Source of the DNA: an uncultured Lachnoclostridium sp.
GTDB lineage: Bacteria > Bacillota > Clostridia > Lachnospirales > Lachnospiraceae
NCBI GenBank assembly: GCA_946415315.1
Contig: CAMKRZ010000002.1
Location: forward strand, 186,001-250,000
DNA: 64,000 bases
Reading direction: 5' to 3'
In this document: piece by piece, positions 33,857 to 42,070 of the stretch
Layout: each line of letters opens with the position of its first letter
Numbering within the stretch: the first letter of the stretch is position 1
Made by a program: the position numbers and the translations under genes
The notes under the pieces: generated by a model
What the model was told of the DNA's origin: nothing
Database searches by the model: none
The model's input: the letters and a program-made list of their open reading frames with translations, nothing else

Positions 33857-35485
33857 TTACTTAATCTGTGCTTCTACCAGGCTTCCGCCGCAGAACTGGT
33901 TGCGAAGCTTCGGCTTCTCAATCTTGCCGGTAGGATTGCGGGGCACATCCATGAAGACGATCTTGCGCGGCCTCTTGTATCGCGGCAGGTCAAGACAGAA
34001 GTTGTTGACTTCCTCCTCCGTCATGCTCATGCCCTCTTTCACCTGGATCACCGCCAGCGTAACCTCGCCGAGGCGGGCATCCGGAACACCGATCACCGCC
34101 ACGTCCGCGATCTTGTCGTTCGCGCGAAGGTAGTCCTCGATCTGCACGGGATAAATGTTCTCACCGCCCATGATGATGACATCCTTCTTGCGGTCAACAA
34201 GGTAAATGAATCCTTCCTCGTCCTGCTTTGCCATGTCGCCGGTGTAAAGCCAGCCGTCCTCGGACAGAACGGCCTTCGTCGCCGCCTCATCCTTGTAGTA
34301 GCACTTCATGACGCCGGGGCCCTTGACGGCAAGCTCGCCGACCTCGCCCTGCTTGACGCTCACGCGGTTCTCATCGACGATGTCGCACTCCCAGCCGTAG
34401 CCCGGAACACCGATCGCGCCGACTTTGCGGATATTCTCGATCCCGAGGTGTACGCAGCCGGGTCCGATGGACTCGGAGAGGCCGTAGTTCGTATCGTAAT
34501 CATGATTCGGAAAATGCTCTTTCCACCGCTTGATCAGGCTGGGCGGAACCGGCTGTGCGCCGACATGCATGAGACGCCACTGCGACAGCTCATAGTTCTC
34601 CATTTTCAGCTCACCGCGGTCGATCGTGTCGAGAATATCCTGTGCCCACGGCACCAGCAGCCATACGATCGTCGCTTTCTCGCGGGAAACCGTCTCAAGG
34701 ATCCACTCGGGTTTGACGCCGCGCAGCAGAACGGCCTTGCCTCCTACCAGAAGGCTTCCGAACCAGTGCATTTTCGCGCCGGTATGGTAGAGAGGCGGGA
34801 TGCACAGGAAAATGTCATCGTGCGTCTGTCCGTGATGGTTCTGCTCGGTCACGCAGGACGAAACCAACGCCCTGTGAGCGTGCAGGATGGCCTTCGGGAA
34901 GCCCGTCGTACCCGACGAGAAATAGATTGCCGCGTCATCGTCGTCCGTGAGCGCGATGTTCGGGTTCTTCGACGTGCAGTACGCTGCGTATTTTTCGTAA
35001 CTGTCTGCAAAGGACGGGCAGTCCTCGCCCACATAGAACATCTCCTTCACCTTCGGAATGCGGTTTGCGATGTCCTCGACACGGCCGACAAACTCCGGTC
35101 CGAACACAAGCACGCTGCAGTCCGCAAGGTCAAGGCAATATTTTATCTCGTCTGCGGTATAACGATAGTTCATCGGCACCGCCAGAGCACCCGTCTTAAG
35201 CACACCGAAGTAGATCGGCAGCCACTCCAGGCAGTTCATGAGCAGGATCGCGACCTTGTCGCCTTTCTTTACACCGCGGCTTAGAAGAAGGTTCGCAAAA
35301 CGGTTCGATTTGCGGTCGAAATCCTCCCATGTCATCTCGCGGCGATACTTCTCGTCACGGTCGCTTTCAATCAGTTCGTACTCTCTCCATGTACGGCTCT
35401 GCTGCTCCGCCGGGTTGATCTCCACCAGGCAGACCTCGTTGCCGTACAACTGCGCGTTGCGCACCAAAAATTCAGTGATCGGCAT
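33857..35485 (-). CDS. Acyl-CoA synthetase, AMP-binding family
   Basis: The enzyme activates a carboxylic acid with ATP and joins it to CoA. Signatures are the P-loop AIYFSSGTTGFPKAILH, NYGLSESIG, GWLYTGDMAKQDEEGFIYLVDRKKD and the C-terminal catalytic Lys in NPTGKIEKPKL. The length of 542 is normal. It resembles medium- or long-chain or aromatic acyl-CoA ligases; the substrate is not clear. GGAGGG precedes the ATG at 35485. The symporter 54 bases downstream could import its substrate. A perfect 16-bp palindrome lies 46 bases upstream of the start. Confidence 0.92.
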   Translation of the reverse strand: MPITEFLVRNAQLYGNEVCLVEINPAEQQSRTWREYELIESDRDEKYRREMTWEDFDRKSNRFANLLLSRGVKKGDKVAILLMNCLEWLPIYFGVLKTGALAVPMNYRYTADEIKYCLDLADCSVLVFGPEFVGRVEDIANRIPKVKEMFYVGEDCPSFADSYEKYAAYCTSKNPNIALTDDDDAAIYFSSGTTGFPKAILHAHRALVSSCVTEQNHHGQTHDDIFLCIPPLYHTGAKMHWFGSLLVGGKAVLLRGVKPEWILETVSREKATIVWLLVPWAQDILDTIDRGELKMENYELSQWRLMHVGAQPVPPSLIKRWKEHFPNHDYDTNYGLSESIGPGCVHLGIENIRKVGAIGVPGYGWECDIVDENRVSVKQGEVGELAVKGPGVMKCYYKDEAATKAVLSEDGWLYTGDMAKQDEEGFIYLVDRKKDVIIMGGENIYPVQIEDYLRANDKIADVAVIGVPDARLGEVTLAVIQVKEGMSMTEEEVNNFCLDLPRYKRPRKIVFMDVPRNPTGKIEKPKLRNQFCGGSLVEAQIK

Positions 35486-35530
35486 GATTCCCTCCGTCTT
35501 CGGACCGCCCGTCGGCAGTCCCTTTGTTTG

Positions 35531-35546
35531 ATATACTCGAGTATAT
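35531..35546 (-). promoter_or_regulatory. Palindromic candidate operator upstream of the acyl-CoA synthetase
   Basis: ATATACTCGAGTATAT is a perfect 16-bp palindrome in the leader of the acyl-CoA synthetase gene. A second perfect palindrome, TACAC-G-GTGTA (35593-35603), lies 47 bases further upstream. Size and position fit a repressor operator. The 443-base gap 35486-35928 holds nothing else except the ABC-gene terminator. Confidence 0.5.
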
Positions 35547-35836
35547 GCAAAGCCGGGCTGTGTACGTGTTGTCGGGGTTGCCTAACTCCCGCTACACGGT
35601 GTAAATGCTCTTTTGCAGGCACAAAAAAGCAAGCCTTTCTCTTTGCCGATTGAAAGTGTAACGCTTTAACGTGGCAAAGTCAAGCATTATTTCATGTTTT
35701 TCCGCCTTTTTCTTATGCTTTTTTTCATCTCCTGATGCTGATTTTCGTTTCTTTTTCATTTTCCGGTGCTTGAAGGTGGAATTCCGTCTTAGCTTTTTTA
35801 CATTCTGATCGCATCGTATGCTTTTGTTCACAAATG

Positions 35837-35870
35837 AAAAAACAGCGAAATCGTATTGCTCGACTTCGCT
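35837..35870 (-). terminator. Terminator of the peptide-modification gene cluster
   Basis: AGCGAAATCG (35844-35853) and CGACTTCGCT (35861-35870) form a 10-bp stem with one G-T pair. TTTTTT follows on the minus strand. It is 59 bases after the ABC transporter stop and closes the cluster. Confidence 0.88.
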
Positions 35871-35928
35871 GCTTTGCGTTGTATTTATGCTTTTCTTTGT
35901 TTCAACCAAGCTGGAAACTGTCATTATC

Positions 35929-37614
35929 TCATTCGGAAAAATGCAGCTCACGGTCGCAGATCGACAGCACTTCCCTTCGGTGTGTCACGATCAGAACCGT
36001 ACGGTTTGTCAGACTCCGAAGGTTCTGAAGAAGCCTCTTCTCAGTATCAGTATCCAGTGCGCTCGTCGCCTCATCCAGCAGAAGAACCGGCGCTTCCGAG
36101 AAGATTGCTCGCGCGATGGCAATCCGCTGCATCTGTCCTTCGGAGAGACCTGTGCCGCCCTCTCCGAGCTGTGTATCCAGACCATTTTCCAGTTCAGGCA
36201 GGAAGTCGTCCGCACACGCAATGGAAAGCGATCGCAGCATTTTCTCATCGTTATCCGCCTGATCCGGGCAGGCAAACGCGACCACGTCGCGCAATTTTCC
36301 GCTCATAAGGTGATTCCCCTGCGGCACATAGGCAAACAGCCGACGCCATCGCTGCGTGAGAGGTACCGACCCTTCAGTATCGAGCAGACGTCGCTCACCA
36401 TCGTTCAGTGGATACATGCAGGTTAAGAGTTTCAGCACCGTGGATTTACCGCATCCGCTGTGCCCCGTAAATGCCACATATTCACCCTTCTGTATTTCAA
36501 AGGAAAAGTCCGTCAGAACCGGCAGGTTTGCCTGATCCTGACCATCTGCTTTATCTGTGGTATGCGGATATGCAAAATGAACATGCTCGAGGCGGATCGC
36601 CTTGAATTTTCTTTCGTAGTAATCACGGATTTCCTCCGCTGTATAAACTGTTTCCTCACAGTCTTCCCGGAATGACTCTATTTCCATCAGCCGCTCCGCA
36701 CTTGCTGTCATGGCATAGAATCGGGAGACAAAACCGGAAAGATTGGCGAAAGGACTCTGCACCTGCCCGACCAGCTGAAGAATTGCCGTCAGCGTACCGT
36801 ATGTCACATTTCCCGAGTAAATCCCGTAAGCACAATAGACCATACAGATCAGGTACATTCCGCGCATGGCAACGCTGAACCCGACACCGCAGAAGATGGA
36901 GAATGCGTTGCTCTTCATCCGTGCCGCCTTGTGATCCTGCATCCGGTCCCACGCACCCTCAACCGTCTGCTCCTCCGCGGAAAATGCCTTGATGATCATC
37001 AGGCTGCCGATCCTCTCCTGCAGATACGTTCTGAGACGTCCGTCCTTCTCCTGAATATTCTTATGCAGGCGTTTCATAATTTTGCGAAGCATGTAGGACA
37101 CGATGACCAGCGCCACACCGCCCGGGACCAGGATATAAGTGAACCAGCGATCCAGCACGATGATCATGATCAGTGCCGCGATGAGCCGTACCACCGTTCC
37201 GGTAAGTCCCGGCACCAAATCGACACATCCGCGCGCCACGAGCGACGCATCGCTGGTCAGGCGCGTCATCCAGTCACCGGAATCCACTGCATTGACAGAC
37301 GCATAGTCCCTTCTCATGATCTGATCCGTCAAATGTCTCTTGAACACATTTTCTATGTCCGAATATGCCCTCATGTACAGCCGCCGTGTTGCCGCGCTGA
37401 TTCCGATCAGCAACACCGTAAGCAAAACAAGAAAAATGACGTTGTTCCGAAACGAAGTAAAATCGTGATTCACAGCACCGTCCACGATATTCCGCATGAG
37501 AAGAGCATACAGTACGCCCGTGCCCCCGGTCATAATCTGGATCAGGGTCAGCACGATCACATATCCTTTTTTTCTGCCCGGTACGGACCAAAGCCATTTC
37601 AACGTGCCCTTCAT
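35929..37614 (-). CDS. ABC transporter, fused membrane and ATPase domains
   Basis: This type IV exporter of 561 residues has six helices in the first ~320 residues. The ATPase follows with Walker A GHSGCGKST, Q-loop YVPQGNH, signature LSEGQMQR, Walker B VLLLDEATSALD and the His switch in VTHRRE. There is no N-terminal C39 peptidase domain, so it would not cleave a leader itself. It is last in the cluster after the STT3-like gene. It may export the modified peptide. Alternatively it may flip a lipid-linked glycan, since the Campylobacter flippase PglK has the same architecture and size and works with PglB. The ribosome site (GGGGAG, 12 bases away) is weak. Confidence 0.92.
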   Translation of the reverse strand: MKGTLKWLWSVPGRKKGYVIVLTLIQIMTGGTGVLYALLMRNIVDGAVNHDFTSFRNNVIFLVLLTVLLIGISAATRRLYMRAYSDIENVFKRHLTDQIMRRDYASVNAVDSGDWMTRLTSDASLVARGCVDLVPGLTGTVVRLIAALIMIIVLDRWFTYILVPGGVALVIVSYMLRKIMKRLHKNIQEKDGRLRTYLQERIGSLMIIKAFSAEEQTVEGAWDRMQDHKAARMKSNAFSIFCGVGFSVAMRGMYLICMVYCAYGIYSGNVTYGTLTAILQLVGQVQSPFANLSGFVSRFYAMTASAERLMEIESFREDCEETVYTAEEIRDYYERKFKAIRLEHVHFAYPHTTDKADGQDQANLPVLTDFSFEIQKGEYVAFTGHSGCGKSTVLKLLTCMYPLNDGERRLLDTEGSVPLTQRWRRLFAYVPQGNHLMSGKLRDVVAFACPDQADNDEKMLRSLSIACADDFLPELENGLDTQLGEGGTGLSEGQMQRIAIARAIFSEAPVLLLDEATSALDTDTEKRLLQNLRSLTNRTVLIVTHRREVLSICDRELHFSE

Positions 37615-37668
37615 ACCCGATCTCTACTCCCCAATGATACTATCAATGTGAGATAAGCGACCTCTCGC

Positions 37669-40059
37669 TTACCGGATCTGCCATACCTGCGTTGCCCAGG
37701 TTGTCTGCGACATATAATTGATCCTACTCTGCGCCGCGCACGGTTCTTTCTCCGTATCTCCGTACCAGGTATCGATCAGACGCATACCCTCCACATTGTT
37801 GTCCTCACAGAAAAGAAGCCGTATCAGCATGCTGTCGCACAGGTTTTTCGTGCAGATGATCCCGCAGTACCGCTCGCCTTCTTTCACCAGGACAAGACTT
37901 GGGCTGCGAGTTTCGGGGACAGTCTGTTCATCCTGAATCTTAATGCCGTTCTGCCAGACGCAGATGCGTCCTAAGTTGTACACTCCGCCCTGTGCATCAC
38001 GATATAAAGCTGTGATATGTCCCGGCGAATCCTCTGTGATGTGCAGAACCACTCCCGACTGCAGCATGCCAAGATCTGCCTCACCGCTTTCGTTCAGGGA
38101 GACTGACTCAGAGGAAAACCGGATATCCGTAAACGCCCCTACCGCCTCATGCCCGGGATCCCAGAATCCATAGTAGCATATCGCCCCGAGCTTGGCGAAC
38201 AGATCCGTGCTGAGCGTGAGAACAATACCATTGCTCTCCTCCGGATGTGTCTTCTCAAGAATGCTCAGATCCACGCCTGCCTCGCGAAGCAGCTCCGCCG
38301 CCCCTTCTCTGTCACAGGCAAGGATTCGGATCAGCAGGTCTGCGGCCTTTGCGCCTTCCATCCCCTCCTTCAAGAGAAAATCCAGTGCTTCCGTTCCGCT
38401 TTCATTTACCATTCGGAAAATTCCTTCCGACAAACGCGGGTCGTCCGTCATCAACGCTTTTCCGATAAGCCAGTTCAACCGACCGCTGCTTGATCCTCCG
38501 TCTGCCAGGGTTCTGCGCCTTGTGCTGTACTCCGTATAGTAACCGTCATCCCACCATCCGGCCACAGCCGTATTTTCCGGCAAATTCTCCCGAATATAGG
38601 CCATCGCCTGTGCCTTGCTGTCCGTCACCAGAGATTTCCCGGAACCCGCAGCTTTCCATGAACCGTAACACACGGGAAATACCGTGACAACAGCCAACAG
38701 CACTGCCGCAGATGTCATCAGCATTTTTCTTTTCTCCGTACGATTCTCCATAACACGAACAATCCTGCCTACGGTCAGTCCGCACAGCAAACTTACCGGA
38801 ATCACGGATATCTCCGCGTATCTGACGCTGGTGAACGCCAGTTTCAGTGAAAGCAGTAACCATGGAAGCAGGAAACCGGCATCGACGATAAAAAGCGGAA
38901 TCTCCTCCCTGCCTTCCCTTGAAACCTCCTCATCCTGATCGCGCAACTTCCGCCACAGGACGATAAACGTAAACGGAATCATAAGCGCCGCAAGAACACA
39001 AGGTATCGCACCGCCTAACATGCCGAGAATGGATCTTGTGTTTGCACTGATCATGCTGCGCAGGGAAGAACCGTATGTCTTGCGCAGCATCCTCATCTCG
39101 CTCGTAAACACATACGCATCCGGCATCGCAGCGGAGCCTGTCCCTGTAGCCGAACGGAACAGTTCAAGCACCGCAAGAAGCTGTCGAAGGGCACGTATAC
39201 CACCGGTGATGAAAAGAAGAAGAGCCGACGTCAGCAGTGAGACAAGACCACCCCGGATGACAAGCCATCTCCTGCGCCGGGAAGGCTGCGGAAATGTCTT
39301 TGAAGGGACAAGTAATATGATCAGGGAAGTTAAAGCGGTACAGATTACCGCCAACAGGAAGTAAGCGTTGAAAGCCACCCAGAAATATGACATAACGGAG
39401 ATAGCCGCCGCGCTCAGAAGAGCAAACCCGATCTGTTTCCGGATACTCTCCTCCTGCATGCTTCTCATCTGCCCGAGCAAAAACAGAAGCGGCAACACCG
39501 CCAGCACCATATCGGTATCAAAAAAACCGGCATGAGTATGAATCACGAATGGAACAGCACATCCGACCAGAATCCCGGCTACAACGCCGCCGATCATCCC
39601 CGTTCTTCTCCGCACATAGAAAAATGCAGGGATGGCTGCCAGGCTACCGAACACCGGTCCCATCCAGATTGCGACCTGCGTAAGCGTTACTCCGAAAAAG
39701 GAAAAGAAAAAACGCCACAGGAGATATGCCGTTGCAGACAATCCGAGCGGCGTGCCGCCTTCATCGCGGACTTCATAGACACGCTGACCGATCAGTGAAT
39801 CCTCCGATCGGTAGTTGTAAATACTGACCTCGCCAGCCTCCTTCATCTCCGCTGCTTTGCGAAAGAAAAAAAAGGAATCCATCTCTATCAGATAAGGCTC
39901 TCCTTCCTCATCCTGCAGATAATGTTTCTCTTCCTCCGAAAAAGCAGGAAGGAAATACACGTGTGCACGAACTAAGAAGGCATAGATCAATACAAGGATC
40001 AGCATCAACAGAGGCAATCCGGCTTTACGACCGATTTTCTTTCGCACGGTTGTCAGCAT
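37669..40059 (-). CDS. STT3-type oligosaccharyltransferase homologue (PglB/AglB-like)
   Basis: STT3 enzymes move a glycan from a lipid carrier to Asn in N-x-S/T. This 796-residue protein has about twelve helices followed by a soluble C-terminal half, the STT3 plan. Catalytic motifs are in order: MDSFFFFRK (Asp61, first outer-loop Asp), HAGFFDTDM (181-183, D-x-D), VFTSEM (Glu321, in the SVSE/TVAE position), SVRYAE (Arg413) and WWDDGYY (502-504, the WWD motif that reads the +2 Ser/Thr). The ATG at 40059 has GGAGG 6 bases upstream. It lies directly after the precursor peptide gene, whose product has two N-E-S sequons. The surrounding genes suggest a peptide substrate, which is inference. Confidence 0.85.
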   Translation of the reverse strand: MLTTVRKKIGRKAGLPLLMLILVLIYAFLVRAHVYFLPAFSEEEKHYLQDEEGEPYLIEMDSFFFFRKAAEMKEAGEVSIYNYRSEDSLIGQRVYEVRDEGGTPLGLSATAYLLWRFFFSFFGVTLTQVAIWMGPVFGSLAAIPAFFYVRRRTGMIGGVVAGILVGCAVPFVIHTHAGFFDTDMVLAVLPLLFLLGQMRSMQEESIRKQIGFALLSAAAISVMSYFWVAFNAYFLLAVICTALTSLIILLVPSKTFPQPSRRRRWLVIRGGLVSLLTSALLLFITGGIRALRQLLAVLELFRSATGTGSAAMPDAYVFTSEMRMLRKTYGSSLRSMISANTRSILGMLGGAIPCVLAALMIPFTFIVLWRKLRDQDEEVSREGREEIPLFIVDAGFLLPWLLLSLKLAFTSVRYAEISVIPVSLLCGLTVGRIVRVMENRTEKRKMLMTSAAVLLAVVTVFPVCYGSWKAAGSGKSLVTDSKAQAMAYIRENLPENTAVAGWWDDGYYTEYSTRRRTLADGGSSSGRLNWLIGKALMTDDPRLSEGIFRMVNESGTEALDFLLKEGMEGAKAADLLIRILACDREGAAELLREAGVDLSILEKTHPEESNGIVLTLSTDLFAKLGAICYYGFWDPGHEAVGAFTDIRFSSESVSLNESGEADLGMLQSGVVLHITEDSPGHITALYRDAQGGVYNLGRICVWQNGIKIQDEQTVPETRSPSLVLVKEGERYCGIICTKNLCDSMLIRLLFCEDNNVEGMRLIDTWYGDTEKEPCAAQSRINYMSQTTWATQVWQIR

Positions 40060-40139
40060 GGTAATCCTCCATCTCATAAAAACGTATATAATACATATAT
40101 CAACTTATGCGGCAAACAGTTGCAGCAATAAATGCCGGA

Positions 40140-40385
40140 TTAAGGCTTTGCTATTCCCCCGGAGCTCTCGTTTGCCGGATTTACCGGATCTACGTTAACC
40201 GCATCAGCCAGACAGATAGGAGCCACACCTCCGCCGTCTGCCGGACACACAGGCATAACTCCTCCGCCTAAATCATCACAATTCAACCCACCCGAGTGAG
40301 ATTCATTAGCGATTGACACTGTAATCACTTCTTCGCTCAACTCCACCACTTCCATCACGGCTTTTTCGTAAACTTCCCTGCTCAT
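40140..40385 (-). CDS. Putative RiPP precursor peptide with Cys repeats and N-E-S sequons
   Basis: The 81-residue peptide has an acidic leader-like N-terminus (MSREVYEKAVMEVVELSEE...), a Gly-Gly at 32-33, and then a repeat core. Cys36, Cys47 and Cys58 are exactly 11 residues apart. The units read CDDLGGGVMPV, CPADGGGVAPI and CLADAVNVDPV, and a fourth unit begins NPAN at the position where Cys would fall. The sequon N-E-S occurs twice, at Asn27 (ANESHSGG) and Asn72 (ANESSGG). AGGAGG lies 8 bases before the ATG. It is flanked by PqqD-like and STT3-like genes. It is probably the substrate of the cluster; cleavage after Gly33 is inference. Confidence 0.82.
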   Translation of the reverse strand: MSREVYEKAVMEVVELSEEVITVSIANESHSGGLNCDDLGGGVMPVCPADGGGVAPICLADAVNVDPVNPANESSGGIAKP

Positions 40386-40403
40386 TATAATAACCTCCTG
40401 TAT

Positions 40404-40664
40404 TCATTCTTCGAGTGCGTGAATTCCGCGCAACACACTCAGGATTTCCCGTACATCGGTTAAAATGACCTCGCGCGGCGCATCGTATCGCTCACACATG
40501 GCATCCACTATGTTCTCCTCCGTGGTTTCTTCCCTCAGAAGTTCCACAATGTACGCAGCAGTCCTGTTGCCTCGCGCAACCCCGCAAAACGCCTCTGCTC
40601 CGACGGGCACAAGATACTGCGTGTCATCAATTTTGTGTGTGGCAAAACCCGAACTCAGTCTCAT
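40404..40664 (-). CDS. PqqD-like peptide recognition protein
   Basis: The 86 residues have the PqqD/RRE plan: an N-terminal beta hairpin (TQYLVPVGAEAFCGVARGNRTAAYIVELL) followed by the helical ending (NIVDAMCERYDAPREVILTDVREILSVL). Such proteins bind the leader of a precursor peptide and bring it to the radical SAM maturase. It lies 16 bases after the maturase and 18 bases before the precursor gene, with GAGGAG upstream of the ATG. Confidence 0.9.
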   Translation of the reverse strand: MRLSSGFATHKIDDTQYLVPVGAEAFCGVARGNRTAAYIVELLREETTEENIVDAMCERYDAPREVILTDVREILSVLRGIHALEE

Positions 40665-40680
40665 GAGTTTCTCTCCTCTG

Positions 40681-42042
40681 TCAACAGACCGGAAGATGTG
40701 TTTCTTCCGTACACTCCGTGTTCTCCATGCCCTTCCGCGGACCGCTTTCCAGCCACTGCTTCACATTGTATTCAAACTGCATCAGGCGCTTTTCCAGGCA
40801 GTCTGTGTCCCATACCGGGCAGGATGCAAAGGAAGTGCAATCCGGAAGGAACGGGCACGTTCTGCACATTTCCCTTGTTCGATCAGTTCTGCTGAAAGCG
40901 TATTGTGCTGCCTCATCCGTGATGCCGTTAACGATGTCTCCGAACCGGCTCTTAGGCAGACAATGCTCGCACAGATACAGACTGCCGTCCGGAGCGATCA
41001 CAACGTTGCCCGCGTCAGCCATACAATGGTGAACACGCAGCCGGATGCCACTGCCGTGATACTGTACCGCAGAGAACCCCGCTTCGCGTATCAGGGCCTC
41101 GGTCTCCATGACCTTGCGCCACATTGCAAGGTCATGATCTCCACAGCGCACGGCATTGAGCGGTACAAGATAAACATACACCCCTCTCTTATCGGGAATT
41201 GCCGCTGAAAGATCAGAAAGAAACGACTCTATGCCCCCGAAATTGTCCTCATCGACGTTACAACGAATGGCGACGCGGATATTTCGCACAGCTAGCAGAT
41301 TTACCCCGCGAAGCACCGTGTGGTACTCGTCATCGTAATGGACATACCGTTTGCGCGCGATGTAATCCCGCTCGGCCCCGTCCATGGATACCTGGACATG
41401 ACGGATTTTCCACAGTCCGGCCATCTTGTCGGCAATCGTCTCCGTAAGGAGACTACCGTTCGTGATCATTCCGGAACTGTACTCCACCCCGGCATCACGC
41501 AACCCCTCGCAGATACGGTCGATGGTCTTTCCCCCGAGTAACGGTTCTCCGCCGAACCAGTTAAGCTCAATCTTTCCATCATATTTCGTCTTCAGAATAT
41601 ACCGGATTGTCTGCTCCGTAACTTCCGGAGTCATCGAGGTCTGCTCCATGCCGGCCTCATAGCAGTAAACGCAGCGTGCATTGCAAGCCAGGGTCGGAAG
41701 GATCGTATAACCTGTGATCCCCTTCGTCTTTCGCAGCGTCCGCAACATTCCGGATACGCCTTCGTAAAATGAGCATTCATCCTTGCCTGCCGGCACCAAA
41801 AAATAGCCTTGCAAAAGTGCGATAAGGTCTTTTTCTCTCTCGATTTCCTCTGCTTTATAAGATACATCGAGATCATAATCGGTTTCCCACATTTGCCGTG
41901 TCAGCGTACTGTAGGCAACCCTCTTGCCGGCGATCGTCATAGAGACAACGAACTGCGAGCGTACATATGTCATCCCCCGGTGCAGTTTCTGCACCGGAAG
42001 GATTTTGAGTAACGTCTCATCCGCTTTCGCCAGTTCCCTCAT
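40681..42042 (-). CDS. Radical SAM/SPASM peptide maturase
   Basis: The radical SAM cluster motif is LACNARCVYCYE (C-x3-C-x2-C; Cys120, 124, 127 from the chosen start). An N-terminal ~115-residue region of the maturase type precedes it, and NWFGGEPLLGG and MITNGSLL follow. The C-terminal SPASM domain has Cys in VHHCMADAGNVVIAPDG, LYLCEHCLP and MCRTCPFLPDC..C, enough for auxiliary 4Fe-4S clusters. Such enzymes make thioether or other crosslinks in peptides; the Cys-bearing precursor fits that. The start at 42042 is 28 bases after the GH43 stop with only a weak AGAAAG site. The frame stays open back to 42141 inside the GH43 gene. Confidence 0.9.
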   Translation of the reverse strand: MRELAKADETLLKILPVQKLHRGMTYVRSQFVVSMTIAGKRVAYSTLTRQMWETDYDLDVSYKAEEIEREKDLIALLQGYFLVPAGKDECSFYEGVSGMLRTLRKTKGITGYTILPTLACNARCVYCYEAGMEQTSMTPEVTEQTIRYILKTKYDGKIELNWFGGEPLLGGKTIDRICEGLRDAGVEYSSGMITNGSLLTETIADKMAGLWKIRHVQVSMDGAERDYIARKRYVHYDDEYHTVLRGVNLLAVRNIRVAIRCNVDEDNFGGIESFLSDLSAAIPDKRGVYVYLVPLNAVRCGDHDLAMWRKVMETEALIREAGFSAVQYHGSGIRLRVHHCMADAGNVVIAPDGSLYLCEHCLPKSRFGDIVNGITDEAAQYAFSRTDRTREMCRTCPFLPDCTSFASCPVWDTDCLEKRLMQFEYNVKQWLESGPRKGMENTECTEETHLPVC

Positions 42043-42070
42043 AGTTTGCGCATCTTTCTGTCCGAAAATC

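Noticed and set aside
35592-35951. Lys-rich open frame of 119 codons upstream of the acyl-CoA synthetase
   Set aside because: It has no ribosome site, overlaps the 3' end of the ABC gene, and runs through that gene's terminator. Its composition is that of AT-rich non-coding DNA.
40060-40139. Possible attenuator between the precursor and STT3 genes
   Set aside because: Only a 5-bp CGGCA/TGCCG pairing with a long loop is seen, and no T-run follows directly.
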